Origin: Aequitasia blattaphilus
GTDB lineage: Bacteria > Bacillota > Clostridia > Lachnospirales > Lachnospiraceae
Length of the DNA: 64,000 bases
Direction: 5' to 3'
NCBI RefSeq assembly: GCF_024721305.1
Contig: NZ_JAMXOD010000004.1
Span: forward strand, 1 to 64,000
Below, piece after piece: positions 34,893 to 43,736 of this stretch (position 1 is the stretch's first letter; each line of letters begins with the position of its first letter). The notes beneath the pieces were generated by a model that was not told where the DNA came from, made no database searches, and saw nothing but the letters and a program-made list of their open reading frames with translations. Position numbers and translations under genes: made by a program.

Positions 34893-36572
34893 ATGCAGAA
34901 ATCAGGAGCAGAGATTGTAATTGAATGCCTCAAGGAGCAGGGTGTAGACACTGTATTTGGGTTTCCGGGAGGAGCAATTTTAAATGTATATGATGAATTG
35001 TATAAACACAGTGATGAAATCACCCATGTGTTAACCTCCCATGAACAAGGGGCGTCCCATGCTGCAGATGGGTATGCACGAGCAACAGGAAAAGTCGGAG
35101 TTTGTCTGGCAACAAGTGGACCCGGTGCAACCAATCTGGTTACTGGGATTGCTACGGCATATATGGATTCAGTGCCAATGGTGGCAATCACTTGCAATGT
35201 GGGAGTTTCTCTTCTTGGAAAGGATAGCTTTCAGGAAATTGATATTGCAGGCATTACCATGCCAATTACAAAGCACAATTATATTGTAAAAGATGTGAAG
35301 GACCTTGCAACTGCAATTCGCAAAGCTTTTATTATTGCGAAGCAGGGAAGGCCAGGACCTGTATTGGTGGATATACCAAAGGATGTTACAGCAAGTAAAA
35401 CAGATTTTAAGTCTGGTGTTGTTAAGACAAATAAAGTAGAACGTGTATTGAACGAAAAGTCGATTGATGCTGCATTGAAAATGATCCGAAAGTCAAAAGC
35501 ACCTTATGTATTTGTAGGAGGCGGAGCAATTATTTCGGAGGCAGATCAAGAAATCTGGGAGTTTGTCCAGAAGATAGATGCACCGGTTTGTGATACGTTA
35601 ATGGGAAAAGGAGCGTATCCCGGAAATGATAAACGATACACAGGAATGCTTGGGATGCATGGAACAAAAACCGCCAATTATGGTGTGAGTGAATGTGATT
35701 TACTTGTGGTAATAGGTGCCAGATTCAGTGATCGTGTTACAGGGAATGCCAAGAAATTTGCCCGGAATGCAAAAATTCTTCAGATTGATATAGATGAAGC
35801 GGAAATAAATAAAAATGTGTTGGTTCAAGGCATTATTATAGGAGATATAAAAGAAGTATTACAGAAGTTGAATGAAAAGCTGGAGCCTCAAAATCATGAA
35901 ACATGGGTGAATCGAATTTTGGGATACAAACAAAAATATCCTCTCAGTTATCCGACACATGGCTTGACGGGTCCTGGTATTGTAGAAGAAATCTACAAAG
36001 AAACCAAGGGAGAGGCAATTATTGTTACAGAAGTAGGACAGCATCAAATGTGGGCATCCCAGTTTTATGCATATACAAAGCCAAGAACTTTCTTAAGCTC
36101 AGGAGGTCTTGGAACTATGGGATATGGTCTTGGAGCATCCATAGGGGCAAAAATAGGATGCCCGGACAAGGTGGTCATCAATGTGGCAGGAGATGGGTGC
36201 TTCCGTATGAATATGAATGAGATTGCGACTGCAGTCAGATATAATGTTCCTATTATTCAGGTTGTAGTAAATAATCATGTACTGGGAATGGTAAGACAGT
36301 GGCAGGATTTGTTTTATGGAAAGCGTTATTCGGCTACGGTACTCAATGATCAGGTTGACTTTGTTCTTCTTGCAGAAGCAATGGGGGCAAAGGGAATCCG
36401 CGCAACGACAAAGCAAGAATTTAAAAAGGCATTAAAAGAAGCACTGACTTTTGGGAAACCGGTTGTGATTGATTGTCAGATTGATTCAGATGAAAAGGTT
36501 TGGCCTATGGTAGCACCGGGAGCAGCAATTGATGAAGTGTTTGATGAAACTGATATGGAAAAAAAGGAGTAA
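34893..36572 (+). CDS. ilvB: Acetolactate synthase, large (catalytic) subunit
   Basis: The 559-residue ThDP enzyme condenses pyruvate with pyruvate or 2-oxobutyrate. The N-terminal HEQGASHAADGYARATG contains the catalytic Glu, the middle is FAD-binding-like, and the C-terminal GDGCFRMNMNEIATAVRYN region is the ThDP motif. KHNYIVKD and KDSFQEIDIAGIT fit the biosynthetic type rather than catabolic AlsS. No ilvN regulatory subunit follows; serC comes next. A regulatory subunit may be encoded elsewhere. Confidence 0.96.
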   Translation: MQKSGAEIVIECLKEQGVDTVFGFPGGAILNVYDELYKHSDEITHVLTSHEQGASHAADGYARATGKVGVCLATSGPGATNLVTGIATAYMDSVPMVAITCNVGVSLLGKDSFQEIDIAGITMPITKHNYIVKDVKDLATAIRKAFIIAKQGRPGPVLVDIPKDVTASKTDFKSGVVKTNKVERVLNEKSIDAALKMIRKSKAPYVFVGGGAIISEADQEIWEFVQKIDAPVCDTLMGKGAYPGNDKRYTGMLGMHGTKTANYGVSECDLLVVIGARFSDRVTGNAKKFARNAKILQIDIDEAEINKNVLVQGIIIGDIKEVLQKLNEKLEPQNHETWVNRILGYKQKYPLSYPTHGLTGPGIVEEIYKETKGEAIIVTEVGQHQMWASQFYAYTKPRTFLSSGGLGTMGYGLGASIGAKIGCPDKVVINVAGDGCFRMNMNEIATAVRYNVPIIQVVVNNHVLGMVRQWQDLFYGKRYSATVLNDQVDFVLLAEAMGAKGIRATTKQEFKKALKEALTFGKPVVIDCQIDSDEKVWPMVAPGAAIDEVFDETDMEKKE

Positions 36573-36576
36573 GAAA

Positions 36577-37659
36577 ATGAAAACAGTCTATAATTTTTCG
36601 GCAGGTCCAGCGGTACTTCCGAAAGAGGTATTGCAAGAAGCAGCAAATGAAATGTTGGATTATAAGGGAAGTCAGATGTCCGTTATGGAGATGAGCCATA
36701 GATCGAAGGTATATGAAGGGATTTTAAATGAGGCAAAGGCTGATTTGAAAGAACTTTTATCAATACCTGATAACTATAAGATTCTTTTTTTGCAAGGAGG
36801 GGCTTCAACACAATTTGCAATGATTCCCATGAACCTTATGAAAAACCATGAAGCAGATTATATTGTAACAGGGCAGTGGGCGAAGAAAGCGGCTCAGGAA
36901 GGGCAGTTGTATGGAAAGGCAAATGTGATTGCCTCTTCAGAGGATAAGACCTTTTCCTACATACCGGACTTGGACAATTTGGCATTTTCGAAAAATGCAG
37001 ACTACGTTTATATTTGTGAGAATAATACAATTTATGGTACGAAGTATAGTACCCTTCCGGATACAAAAGGAATTCCCCTGATTTCGGATATATCCTCTTG
37101 TTTTCTATCAGAACCTATGGATGTTACAAAATATGGAATGCTCTTTGGTGGGGCACAAAAAAATATTGGACCGGCAGGAGTCACAATTGCAATTATCCGC
37201 GAGGATTTATTAGGAGATGAGGTATTTGAGGGTACGCCAACTATGCTGCGTTATGATACTCATGTCAAAGCAGATTCTCTTTATAATACACCACCGGCAT
37301 ATGGGATATATATTTGCGGGCTGGTTTTTAAATGGATTAAATCTCAGGGCGGTTTAGAAGGTATGAAGAAGATGAACGAGGAAAAGGCCGGGATTCTTTA
37401 TGATTTTCTTGACAGCAGTCATATGTTCAAAGGAACTGCACGAAAGCAGGACCGATCTCTTATGAACGTTTGTTTTATAACGGGAGATGAAAAACTCGAT
37501 AAAAAATTTGTAGAAGAAGCAAAAGAAGAAGGCTTTGAGAATCTAAAAGGACACCGAAGTGTAGGCGGTATGCGTGCAAGCATATACAATGCCATGCCGA
37601 AAGAGGGTGTTGAAGCATTAATAAAATTCATGAAGAAGTTTGAAGAGGAGAACCTTTAA
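36577..37659 (+). CDS. serC: Phosphoserine aminotransferase
   Basis: The 360-residue PLP enzyme converts 3-phosphohydroxypyruvate to phosphoserine. It shows NFSAGPAVLPKEVL, GGASTQFAMIPMNL, the lysine motif GGAQKNIGPAG and GGMRASIYNAMP. AAAAGGAG lies before the ATG at 36577, just after ilvB. It is the middle gene of a branched-chain/serine operon and precedes serA by one base. Confidence 0.97.
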   Translation: MKTVYNFSAGPAVLPKEVLQEAANEMLDYKGSQMSVMEMSHRSKVYEGILNEAKADLKELLSIPDNYKILFLQGGASTQFAMIPMNLMKNHEADYIVTGQWAKKAAQEGQLYGKANVIASSEDKTFSYIPDLDNLAFSKNADYVYICENNTIYGTKYSTLPDTKGIPLISDISSCFLSEPMDVTKYGMLFGGAQKNIGPAGVTIAIIREDLLGDEVFEGTPTMLRYDTHVKADSLYNTPPAYGIYICGLVFKWIKSQGGLEGMKKMNEEKAGILYDFLDSSHMFKGTARKQDRSLMNVCFITGDEKLDKKFVEEAKEEGFENLKGHRSVGGMRASIYNAMPKEGVEALIKFMKKFEEENL

Positions 37660-37660
37660 G

Positions 37661-38824
37661 ATGTATCACTATCATTGCTTAAATCCAATTGCAGAGGTTG
37701 GATTAAATCGTTTTACAGAAAATTACATACCAGTTAAAGACGCGAAAGATGCCCAGGCAATTCTTGTACGTAGTGCGTCTATGCACGAAATGGAGCTGGG
37801 AAAAGAGCTTCTGTGCATCGCTCGTGCAGGAGCAGGAGTTAATAATATTCCATTAGATCAATGTACCAAAGAAGGAGTTGTAGTTTTTAATACTCCAGGT
37901 GCCAATGCCAATGGGGTTAAGGAGCTTGTTATTGCAGGAATGCTGTTGGCTTCCCGGGATATTATCGGTGGAGTTAATTGGGTTCAGGAAAAAGAAGAAG
38001 ATGGTAATATTGCGAAAGAAACAGAAAAGGCAAAAAAAGCTTTTGCAGGACGGGAATTAGATGGAAAAAAACTGGGAGTTATTGGTTTAGGTGCGATTGG
38101 TGTATTGGTAGCAAATGCAGCAACCCATCTGGGAATGGATGTTTATGGATACGATCCCTATGTATCGGTTGATGCGGCATGGAGACTCTCCAGAAGCATA
38201 CATCATGCAAAAACCTTGGATGAACTTTACAAAGAGTGTGATTATATAACCGTACATGTACCAGCATTAGAGTCTACCATAGGAATGATTGATAAAAATG
38301 CAATGACCTTAATGAAAAAAAATGTTGTGATTTTAAACTTTGCAAGAGATACCTTGGTAAATGAAGAAGATATGGTAGATGCATTGCTTTCCGGAAAAGT
38401 TAAAAATTATGTTTCGGATTTTCCAACACCTAAAATTGTTGGAGTGAAGGGTGCGATTGTAATTCCTCATTTAGGGGCTTCAACAGAGGAGTCGGAAGAT
38501 AACTGTGCAAAAATGGCTGTCAAGGAAACGATGAATTACATTGAAAATGGAAATATTAAAAATTCGGTGAATTATCCGGATTGTGATATGGGATTCCGGG
38601 GTGAAAATTCAAGAATCACTCTTCTCCATGAGAATAAGCCAAACATGATTGGGCAATTTTCTAATATTCTGGGAGAAGCTTCTATGAATATAGCGGATAT
38701 GTCAAATAAAGGGAAAAAGAGTTTTGCATATACGATGATTGATATTGACAGCGAGGTTCCTCAAGATGTGATTGATAAATTGGCATCTGTAGATGGAGTA
38801 AAAAAAGTGCGTTTGTTAACATAA
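37661..38824 (+). CDS. serA: D-3-phosphoglycerate dehydrogenase with ACT domain
   Basis: The 387-residue protein has an NAD-binding domain (GVIGLGAIGVLVANAA, then VYGYDP), the substrate-side Arg in NFARDTLVNE and His in PHLGASTEES, and a C-terminal ACT domain (ENKPNMIGQFSNILGEASMNIADMSNKGKKSFAYTMIDID). It catalyses the first step of serine synthesis, and the ACT domain suggests feedback by serine. The Glu normally in DVFxxEP is not seen: the matching stretch reads SDFPTPK. This short form appears common in anaerobes. GAGGAG precedes the ATG. Confidence 0.93.
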   Translation: MYHYHCLNPIAEVGLNRFTENYIPVKDAKDAQAILVRSASMHEMELGKELLCIARAGAGVNNIPLDQCTKEGVVVFNTPGANANGVKELVIAGMLLASRDIIGGVNWVQEKEEDGNIAKETEKAKKAFAGRELDGKKLGVIGLGAIGVLVANAATHLGMDVYGYDPYVSVDAAWRLSRSIHHAKTLDELYKECDYITVHVPALESTIGMIDKNAMTLMKKNVVILNFARDTLVNEEDMVDALLSGKVKNYVSDFPTPKIVGVKGAIVIPHLGASTEESEDNCAKMAVKETMNYIENGNIKNSVNYPDCDMGFRGENSRITLLHENKPNMIGQFSNILGEASMNIADMSNKGKKSFAYTMIDIDSEVPQDVIDKLASVDGVKKVRLLT

Positions 38825-38853
38825 ACGTAAGAAAAACGTAATAGATATTTAAA

Positions 38854-38882
38854 TTGAAAAAAGCATCTCGTCACAGTATACT
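38854..38882 (+). promoter_or_regulatory. Promoter of the polysaccharide deacetylase gene
   Basis: TTGAAA (38854-38859) and TATACT (38877-38882) are exactly 17 bases apart, 32 bases before the start codon. Confidence 0.75.
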
Positions 38883-38914
38883 GGAATTAGAGTTTTATTA
38901 TAGGGGAGAACAGT

Positions 38915-40378
38915 ATGAGTAGTCGAGGAATGAGCAGAAAACGTGTTTTAGCACGTAGAAGAAAAAAAAGGAATGTCAGAATACTAATGTTACTGGGCAT
39001 TCTTTTTTTGATATTTATTTTATTAATACAAGGAATTAAGTTTGTGAAATCAAAAATCAAACATCCTGAAATCACTCTTACAGTTAAAAGTATCCAAATT
39101 AAAAGAGGAGAGGAAATTCCAAGCTTTGAAGTACAAGTGAAAGGAAAAGATTTAAAAGATAAACCGTTATCGAAAGAAGCGGGCCTTACTTCAAAGGATT
39201 TATTGGAGGAATTTCAAGGAAAGAAAGGTTATAAAATATCTTTTGATTCGGAGAAAGCAACGATGGAAGGAAAGTATGGGGTAAAGATTCTTTTAGACGA
39301 AGATATAAAGGAAAAGCTGCATTCTGACTGGAAGAAAAAGGTGAATGTAGTTGTTAAAAATGGACAGCTTACAATCGTCCATCCTGTAGGGAAATGGAAG
39401 GGAGATAAATTCCAGCGCTACGAAGGTGGATATGTTTTAAACGAATTTATTTTTTATAAAAACAAATACTATTATTTTGACGAAAACGGTGATAAGACAG
39501 TAGGCTTAAAAAGAGATACTACAGGTGTATTGTATTATTTTAATAAAAACGGGGTAATGCAAAGAGGCTGGAAAGACATTAAGGATAAGAGTTATTATTT
39601 TCAGGATAGTGGTGCCGCAACCGTAGGATTTTCTGATATAGATGGAGCAACCTACTACTTTGATGAAGAAGGACAAATGCTTACAGGGAAGCAGACAATT
39701 GGCAGATTCAAGTGTGTGTTTGGAAAAGCTGGAAAGATGACGAAGCGGGAGGTGGAAGGTATTGATACCAGCAAGCCGATGATTGCACTTACCTTTGATG
39801 ATGGTCCAGGGAAATTTACAGATGAGCTTTTGGACGGATTAGAAAAGTATGATGCAACCGCTACATTCTTTTTGCTTGGGTCGAATATACCGGGATATGA
39901 AGAGACATTGAAAAAAATGGATAAAATTGGTTGCGAAGTAGCGAATCATTCCTTTTCCCATCCTCAGCTGACGAAGCTTGGCGGGGCAGAGATAGCAGGT
40001 GAGGTTAACCGAACCAATGACTTAATAGCCGGTGCAATCGGAAAGAGGGGAACGTCTCTTCGCCCTCCCTATGGAGCAATTGATGATAAGGTTCGGACAC
40101 ATGTGGGTACACCTATGATTCTATGGAATCGGGATACGCTGGACTGGAAAACGAAGAACAAAAGACAAATTGTAGATCATATATTAGGGACTGCAGAAGA
40201 TGGAGATATTATTCTGCTGCATGATATTTATAAAGAGTCGGTTGATGCAGCAATAGAAGCTGTTCCGAAGCTTATGGAAAGAGGATTCCAGTTAGTGACG
40301 GTCTCGGAATTGGCGGCTGCAAGAGGGATTAATTTAGTGCCAGGAGAAAGCTATACCAGTTTTCCAAGGGCGGAATAG
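38915..40378 (+). CDS. Polysaccharide (peptidoglycan) deacetylase with cell-wall-binding repeats
   Basis: The 487-residue protein has a basic cytosolic start, a membrane anchor (about 24-46), an outer beta region (50-165), about four choline-binding-like repeats (KYYYFDENGDKTVG, LYYFNKNGVMQRGW, SYYFQDSGAATVG, TYYFDEEGQMLTG) and a C-terminal NodB/CE4 domain (about 285-470). The NodB motifs are TFDDGP, NHSFSHP, RPPYG, DTLDW and LLHD, all intact. It probably removes acetyl groups from peptidoglycan glycans outside the cell, contributing to lysozyme resistance. GGGGAG precedes the ATG. Confidence 0.94.
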   Translation: MSSRGMSRKRVLARRRKKRNVRILMLLGILFLIFILLIQGIKFVKSKIKHPEITLTVKSIQIKRGEEIPSFEVQVKGKDLKDKPLSKEAGLTSKDLLEEFQGKKGYKISFDSEKATMEGKYGVKILLDEDIKEKLHSDWKKKVNVVVKNGQLTIVHPVGKWKGDKFQRYEGGYVLNEFIFYKNKYYYFDENGDKTVGLKRDTTGVLYYFNKNGVMQRGWKDIKDKSYYFQDSGAATVGFSDIDGATYYFDEEGQMLTGKQTIGRFKCVFGKAGKMTKREVEGIDTSKPMIALTFDDGPGKFTDELLDGLEKYDATATFFLLGSNIPGYEETLKKMDKIGCEVANHSFSHPQLTKLGGAEIAGEVNRTNDLIAGAIGKRGTSLRPPYGAIDDKVRTHVGTPMILWNRDTLDWKTKNKRQIVDHILGTAEDGDIILLHDIYKESVDAAIEAVPKLMERGFQLVTVSELAAARGINLVPGESYTSFPRAE

Positions 40379-40389
40379 TATTTCATTAT

Positions 40390-40433
40390 AAAAGGTCTTC
40401 TATGATAATCAATTTTATCGTAGGAGACCTTTT
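40390..40433. terminator. Bidirectional terminator between deacetylase and prs
   Basis: A 19-pair stem (two G-U pairs) with a short ATCAAT-type loop separates two convergent genes. Both strands end the stem in TTTT. Confidence 0.85.
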
Positions 40434-40436
40434 GTA

Positions 40437-41609
40437 TTACTTATTATATTTTTCCAAGAGTTGTTTGATTTTTGTGGTAGGATCCAACACGCTGCTCATC
40501 GTGACATCATGATTATTTGAATCGATAATCAGTGCTAAAAACTTACTCATATCAGCAATGGTAAAATAAGGTCTTTCTAAAATAGCTGGGGGAAGATAAG
40601 TAAGGTTGGTTGTAATAACCCGGTCAAAATATCCTTTTTCATAATATTCATCGAATTTATCTAATCCCTCTGTAAAAAGGCCAAATGTGGTGCAAAGGAT
40701 AACCTTACTTGCGCCTTGTGTACTCACTTGTTTTGCAACATCTAGAATACTGTCTCCAGAGGATATCATATCATCCACAACGATTACAGCCTTGCCATTT
40801 AAATCATCGCCAAGGTATTCATGGGAAAGGATAGGGTTTTTTCCGTTTACAACGGTAGAATAATCTCTTCTTTTATAAAACATTCCCATATTAATTCCAA
40901 GTACATTTGAAAAATAAATTGCTCTGTGCATAGCTCCTTCATCAGGGCTGATCATCATGAGATGATCTTTGTCTACCTGTAAGTCTGTCTCTACTCGTAA
41001 AAGTGCTTTGATGAACTGGTAAGCAGGGCTAAAGTTATCGAAACCATGGAGAGGAATCGAATTTACAACACGAGGGTCGTGAGCATCAAAAGTGATAATG
41101 TTATCGACTCCCATTTGAATCAGTTCTTCTAAAGCAATTGCACAATCTAAAGATTCTCTTTTGGTTCTTTTATGTTGTCTGCTTTCATAAAGGAAAGGCA
41201 TGATTACATTAACTCTTTTTGCCTTGCCGGTGGTGGCTTGAATAATACGTTTTAAGTCTTGATAATGATCATCCGGAGACATATGATTAATGTGACCATT
41301 TACAGTATAGGTAAGGCTGTAGTTACAAACATCTACCATAATAAACAAGTCTTTTCCACGAATGGTTTCCCCGATGACACCTTTTCCTTCTCCAGAGCCG
41401 AAACGTGGAGTGGAAATATCAATTAAGTAATTGTCTCGATCACATTCCAGATAGTCTCTGGATTTTTCTTCACACTCTTTTTTATACTCTTTTCTGAAGT
41501 TAACGATATGATTATTCACTTTTTCGCCTAAATCCTTGCAGCTGTCTAAAGCAGCGATACGAAGTGAAGCGACGGGCATAGCTTCTTCTATTAGTTTTAT
41601 ATTAGACAT
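40437..41609 (-). CDS. prs: Ribose-phosphate pyrophosphokinase, long variant
   Basis: The 390-residue protein belongs to the PRPP synthetase family: the PRPP loop AVIVVDDMISSGDSI, FLYESRQHKRTKRESLD (ATP side) and FDAHDPRV (metal side) are clear. It is about 75 residues longer than usual Prs, with an altered N-terminus, and the normal FDLHxxQxQGFF reads FDAHDPRVVNSIPLHGF. It should make PRPP from ribose 5-phosphate and ATP; the changed regulatory surface makes ordinary ADP feedback uncertain. GAGGAG precedes the ATG. It is transcribed away from der. Confidence 0.9.
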   Translation of the reverse strand: MSNIKLIEEAMPVASLRIAALDSCKDLGEKVNNHIVNFRKEYKKECEEKSRDYLECDRDNYLIDISTPRFGSGEGKGVIGETIRGKDLFIMVDVCNYSLTYTVNGHINHMSPDDHYQDLKRIIQATTGKAKRVNVIMPFLYESRQHKRTKRESLDCAIALEELIQMGVDNIITFDAHDPRVVNSIPLHGFDNFSPAYQFIKALLRVETDLQVDKDHLMMISPDEGAMHRAIYFSNVLGINMGMFYKRRDYSTVVNGKNPILSHEYLGDDLNGKAVIVVDDMISSGDSILDVAKQVSTQGASKVILCTTFGLFTEGLDKFDEYYEKGYFDRVITTNLTYLPPAILERPYFTIADMSKFLALIIDSNNHDVTMSSVLDPTTKIKQLLEKYNK

Positions 41610-41641
41610 TTTTGATTCTCCTCAGTTATATTCTCCTATTA

Positions 41642-41670
41642 TTTATATCATTTTTTAAGAGAGTAAGCAA
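41642..41670 (-). promoter_or_regulatory. Promoter of prs
   Basis: On the reverse strand TTGCTT and TATAAA are 17 bases apart, about 33 bases before the prs start. It is divergent from the der promoter. Confidence 0.5.
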
Positions 41671-41676
41671 TAAAAC

Positions 41677-41705
41677 ATGACAAATTCTCTATTCTGATAT
41701 ATAAT
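41677..41705 (+). promoter_or_regulatory. Promoter of der-plsY-gpsA
   Basis: ATGACA (41677-41682) and a perfect TATAAT (41700-41705) are separated by 17 bases. The start codon of der is 48 bases downstream, after AGGAG. Confidence 0.7.
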
Positions 41706-41752
41706 TGTTAGGTTAGAAGTGATTGAACCAGGAATAGAAATAGGAGAAAAGA

Positions 41753-43081
41753 ATGAGTAAGCCAATTGTAGCAATTGTAGGACGCCCAAATGTAGGGAAG
41801 TCAACATTGTTTAATTTATTAGCAGGTGATAAAATATCAATCGTAAAAGATACTCCCGGTGTAACAAGGGATCGTATATATGCAGAAGTGAACTGGCTGG
41901 ATAAAGATTTTACCTTAATTGATACAGGGGGGATTGAACCAGATAGTCAGGATATTATTCTTTCCCAGATGAGAGAACAAGCCCAAATTGCTATTGATAC
42001 AGCAGATGTTATTCTATTTATAACGGATGTAAGGCAAGGTCTTGTGGATTCAGATGCGAAAGTAGCAGATTTATTAAGACGTTCCAGAAAGCCGGTTTTA
42101 CTAGTTGTCAATAAAGTCGATAATTTCAACAAGTTTTTACCAGACGTTTATGAGTTTTACAACCTGGGGATTGGGGAACCAATTCCGATTAGTGCAGCAT
42201 CTCGTTTGGGAATCGGAGATATGTTGGATGAAGTGGTGAAGCATTTTCCTTCAAATGCAAAAGAAGAGGAAGAAGATGATCGTCCAAGAATTGCCATAGT
42301 AGGAAAGCCGAATGTAGGAAAGTCCTCAATTATTAATAAGCTTTTAGGTGAGGAACGGGTTATTGTATCTGATATTGCAGGGACTACGAGAGATGCTATT
42401 GATACTCAAATACGGCATAATAAAAAAGATTATGTATTCATTGATACAGCAGGACTGCGCCGAAAATCCAAGATTAAAGAAGAGCTGGAGCGTTATAGTA
42501 TTATTCGAACGGTAACGGCTGTGGAGCGGGCAGACATTGTTCTGATTGTGATCGATGCAATAGAAGGTATTACAGAGCAGGATGCGAAAATTGCAGGGAT
42601 TGCCCATGAAAGAGGAAAGGGAATCGTTATTGTAGTCAACAAATGGGATGCCATTGAGAAGAACAATAAGACCACGAAGGAATATGAACATGAGGTGCGT
42701 CGTGTACTATCTTATATGCCGTATGCTCAGATTATGTACGTATCTGCGTTAACAGGGCAGCGGTTACCAAAACTCTTTGATATGATAGATGTGGTGATTG
42801 AAAATCAAACGCTTCGTATTGCTACGGGAGTCTTAAATGAGATTATGATGGAAGCGGTTGCTATGCAGCAGCCACCTTCAGACAAAGGAAAAAGATTAAG
42901 GCTGTATTATATTACTCAGGTTGGAATTAAACCGCCGACTTTTGTCATTTTTGTAAATGACAAAGAGTTAATGCATTTTTCATACCAAAGATATTTGGAA
43001 AATAAAATTAGAGAAGCCTTTGGATTTAAAGGCACATCGTTAAAGTTCTTCATTCGGGAAAGAAAGGAAAAAGAAAAGTAG
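41753..43081 (+). CDS. der: Ribosome assembly GTPase Der (EngA)
   Basis: The 442-residue protein has two tandem GTPase domains: GRPNVGKSTLFN, DTPGVTRD, DTGGIEP and NKVD in the first; GKPNVGKSSIINKL, DIAGTTRDAI, DTAGLRRKS and NKWD in the second. A C-terminal KH-like domain follows. It acts in 50S subunit assembly. It heads a cluster with plsY and gpsA, a common Firmicutes order linking it to phospholipid synthesis genes. Confidence 0.98.
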   Translation: MSKPIVAIVGRPNVGKSTLFNLLAGDKISIVKDTPGVTRDRIYAEVNWLDKDFTLIDTGGIEPDSQDIILSQMREQAQIAIDTADVILFITDVRQGLVDSDAKVADLLRRSRKPVLLVVNKVDNFNKFLPDVYEFYNLGIGEPIPISAASRLGIGDMLDEVVKHFPSNAKEEEEDDRPRIAIVGKPNVGKSSIINKLLGEERVIVSDIAGTTRDAIDTQIRHNKKDYVFIDTAGLRRKSKIKEELERYSIIRTVTAVERADIVLIVIDAIEGITEQDAKIAGIAHERGKGIVIVVNKWDAIEKNNKTTKEYEHEVRRVLSYMPYAQIMYVSALTGQRLPKLFDMIDVVIENQTLRIATGVLNEIMMEAVAMQQPPSDKGKRLRLYYITQVGIKPPTFVIFVNDKELMHFSYQRYLENKIREAFGFKGTSLKFFIRERKEKEK

Positions 43082-43083
43082 AA

Positions 43084-43725
43084 ATGGAAAGAATTATATG
43101 TGTGCTAATCGGATATTTATTTGGATTATTGCAGACAGGGTATTTTATAGGGCGATTAAATAATGTTGACATACGAAAGATGGGAAGTGGAAATGCAGGA
43201 ACAACCAACGCTCTCCGTACTCTAGGAAAGAGAGCAGGGGCTGTAACGTTGTTAGGAGATTGTTTCAAGTGTGTTGCTGCAGTTTTGCTTGTTCATTTCA
43301 TTTTTGGAAATGGAGCTGCTGATTTGTTACCCGTATTGTCCATGTACGCAGGTGCCGGGGTGATATTGGGACACAATTTCCCTTTTTATTTAGGTTTTAA
43401 AGGTGGAAAAGGAATTGCCGCTACGGCAGGGCTCATTATCAGTACAACGAATATATGGATTGTATTAATTTGTCTCGTTGCATTCGTTGGAATTGTGGCA
43501 ATCAGCCGCTATGTGTCAGTAGGTTCTTTGCTGGTTGTTAGTATTTTTTTTGCGGCAGTTGTAATACTGGGACAAAACGGATATTATCATACTACAGGAC
43601 GCTATTTAGGTGAGATATATGGAGTTGCATTTTTCGTGGTTATCATTGCCTTTTTTCAACATAGAGAGAATATTAAGAGATTAATTAAAGGAAACGAGAA
43701 TAAAATCGGAGCGAAAAAAAAGTAG
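43084..43725 (+). CDS. plsY: Acyl-phosphate:glycerol-3-phosphate acyltransferase
   Basis: The 213-residue membrane protein has about five to six helices and the PlsY loops GSGNAGTTNALRTLG, GHNFPFYLGFKGGKGIAAT and the later FFQHRENIKRLIKGNE. It makes lysophosphatidate from acyl phosphate. It begins two bases after der and is followed by gpsA, which provides its substrate glycerol 3-phosphate. Confidence 0.97.
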   Translation: MERIICVLIGYLFGLLQTGYFIGRLNNVDIRKMGSGNAGTTNALRTLGKRAGAVTLLGDCFKCVAAVLLVHFIFGNGAADLLPVLSMYAGAGVILGHNFPFYLGFKGGKGIAATAGLIISTTNIWIVLICLVAFVGIVAISRYVSVGSLLVVSIFFAAVVILGQNGYYHTTGRYLGEIYGVAFFVVIIAFFQHRENIKRLIKGNENKIGAKKK

Positions 43726-43736
43726 GAGGTGTCGTT

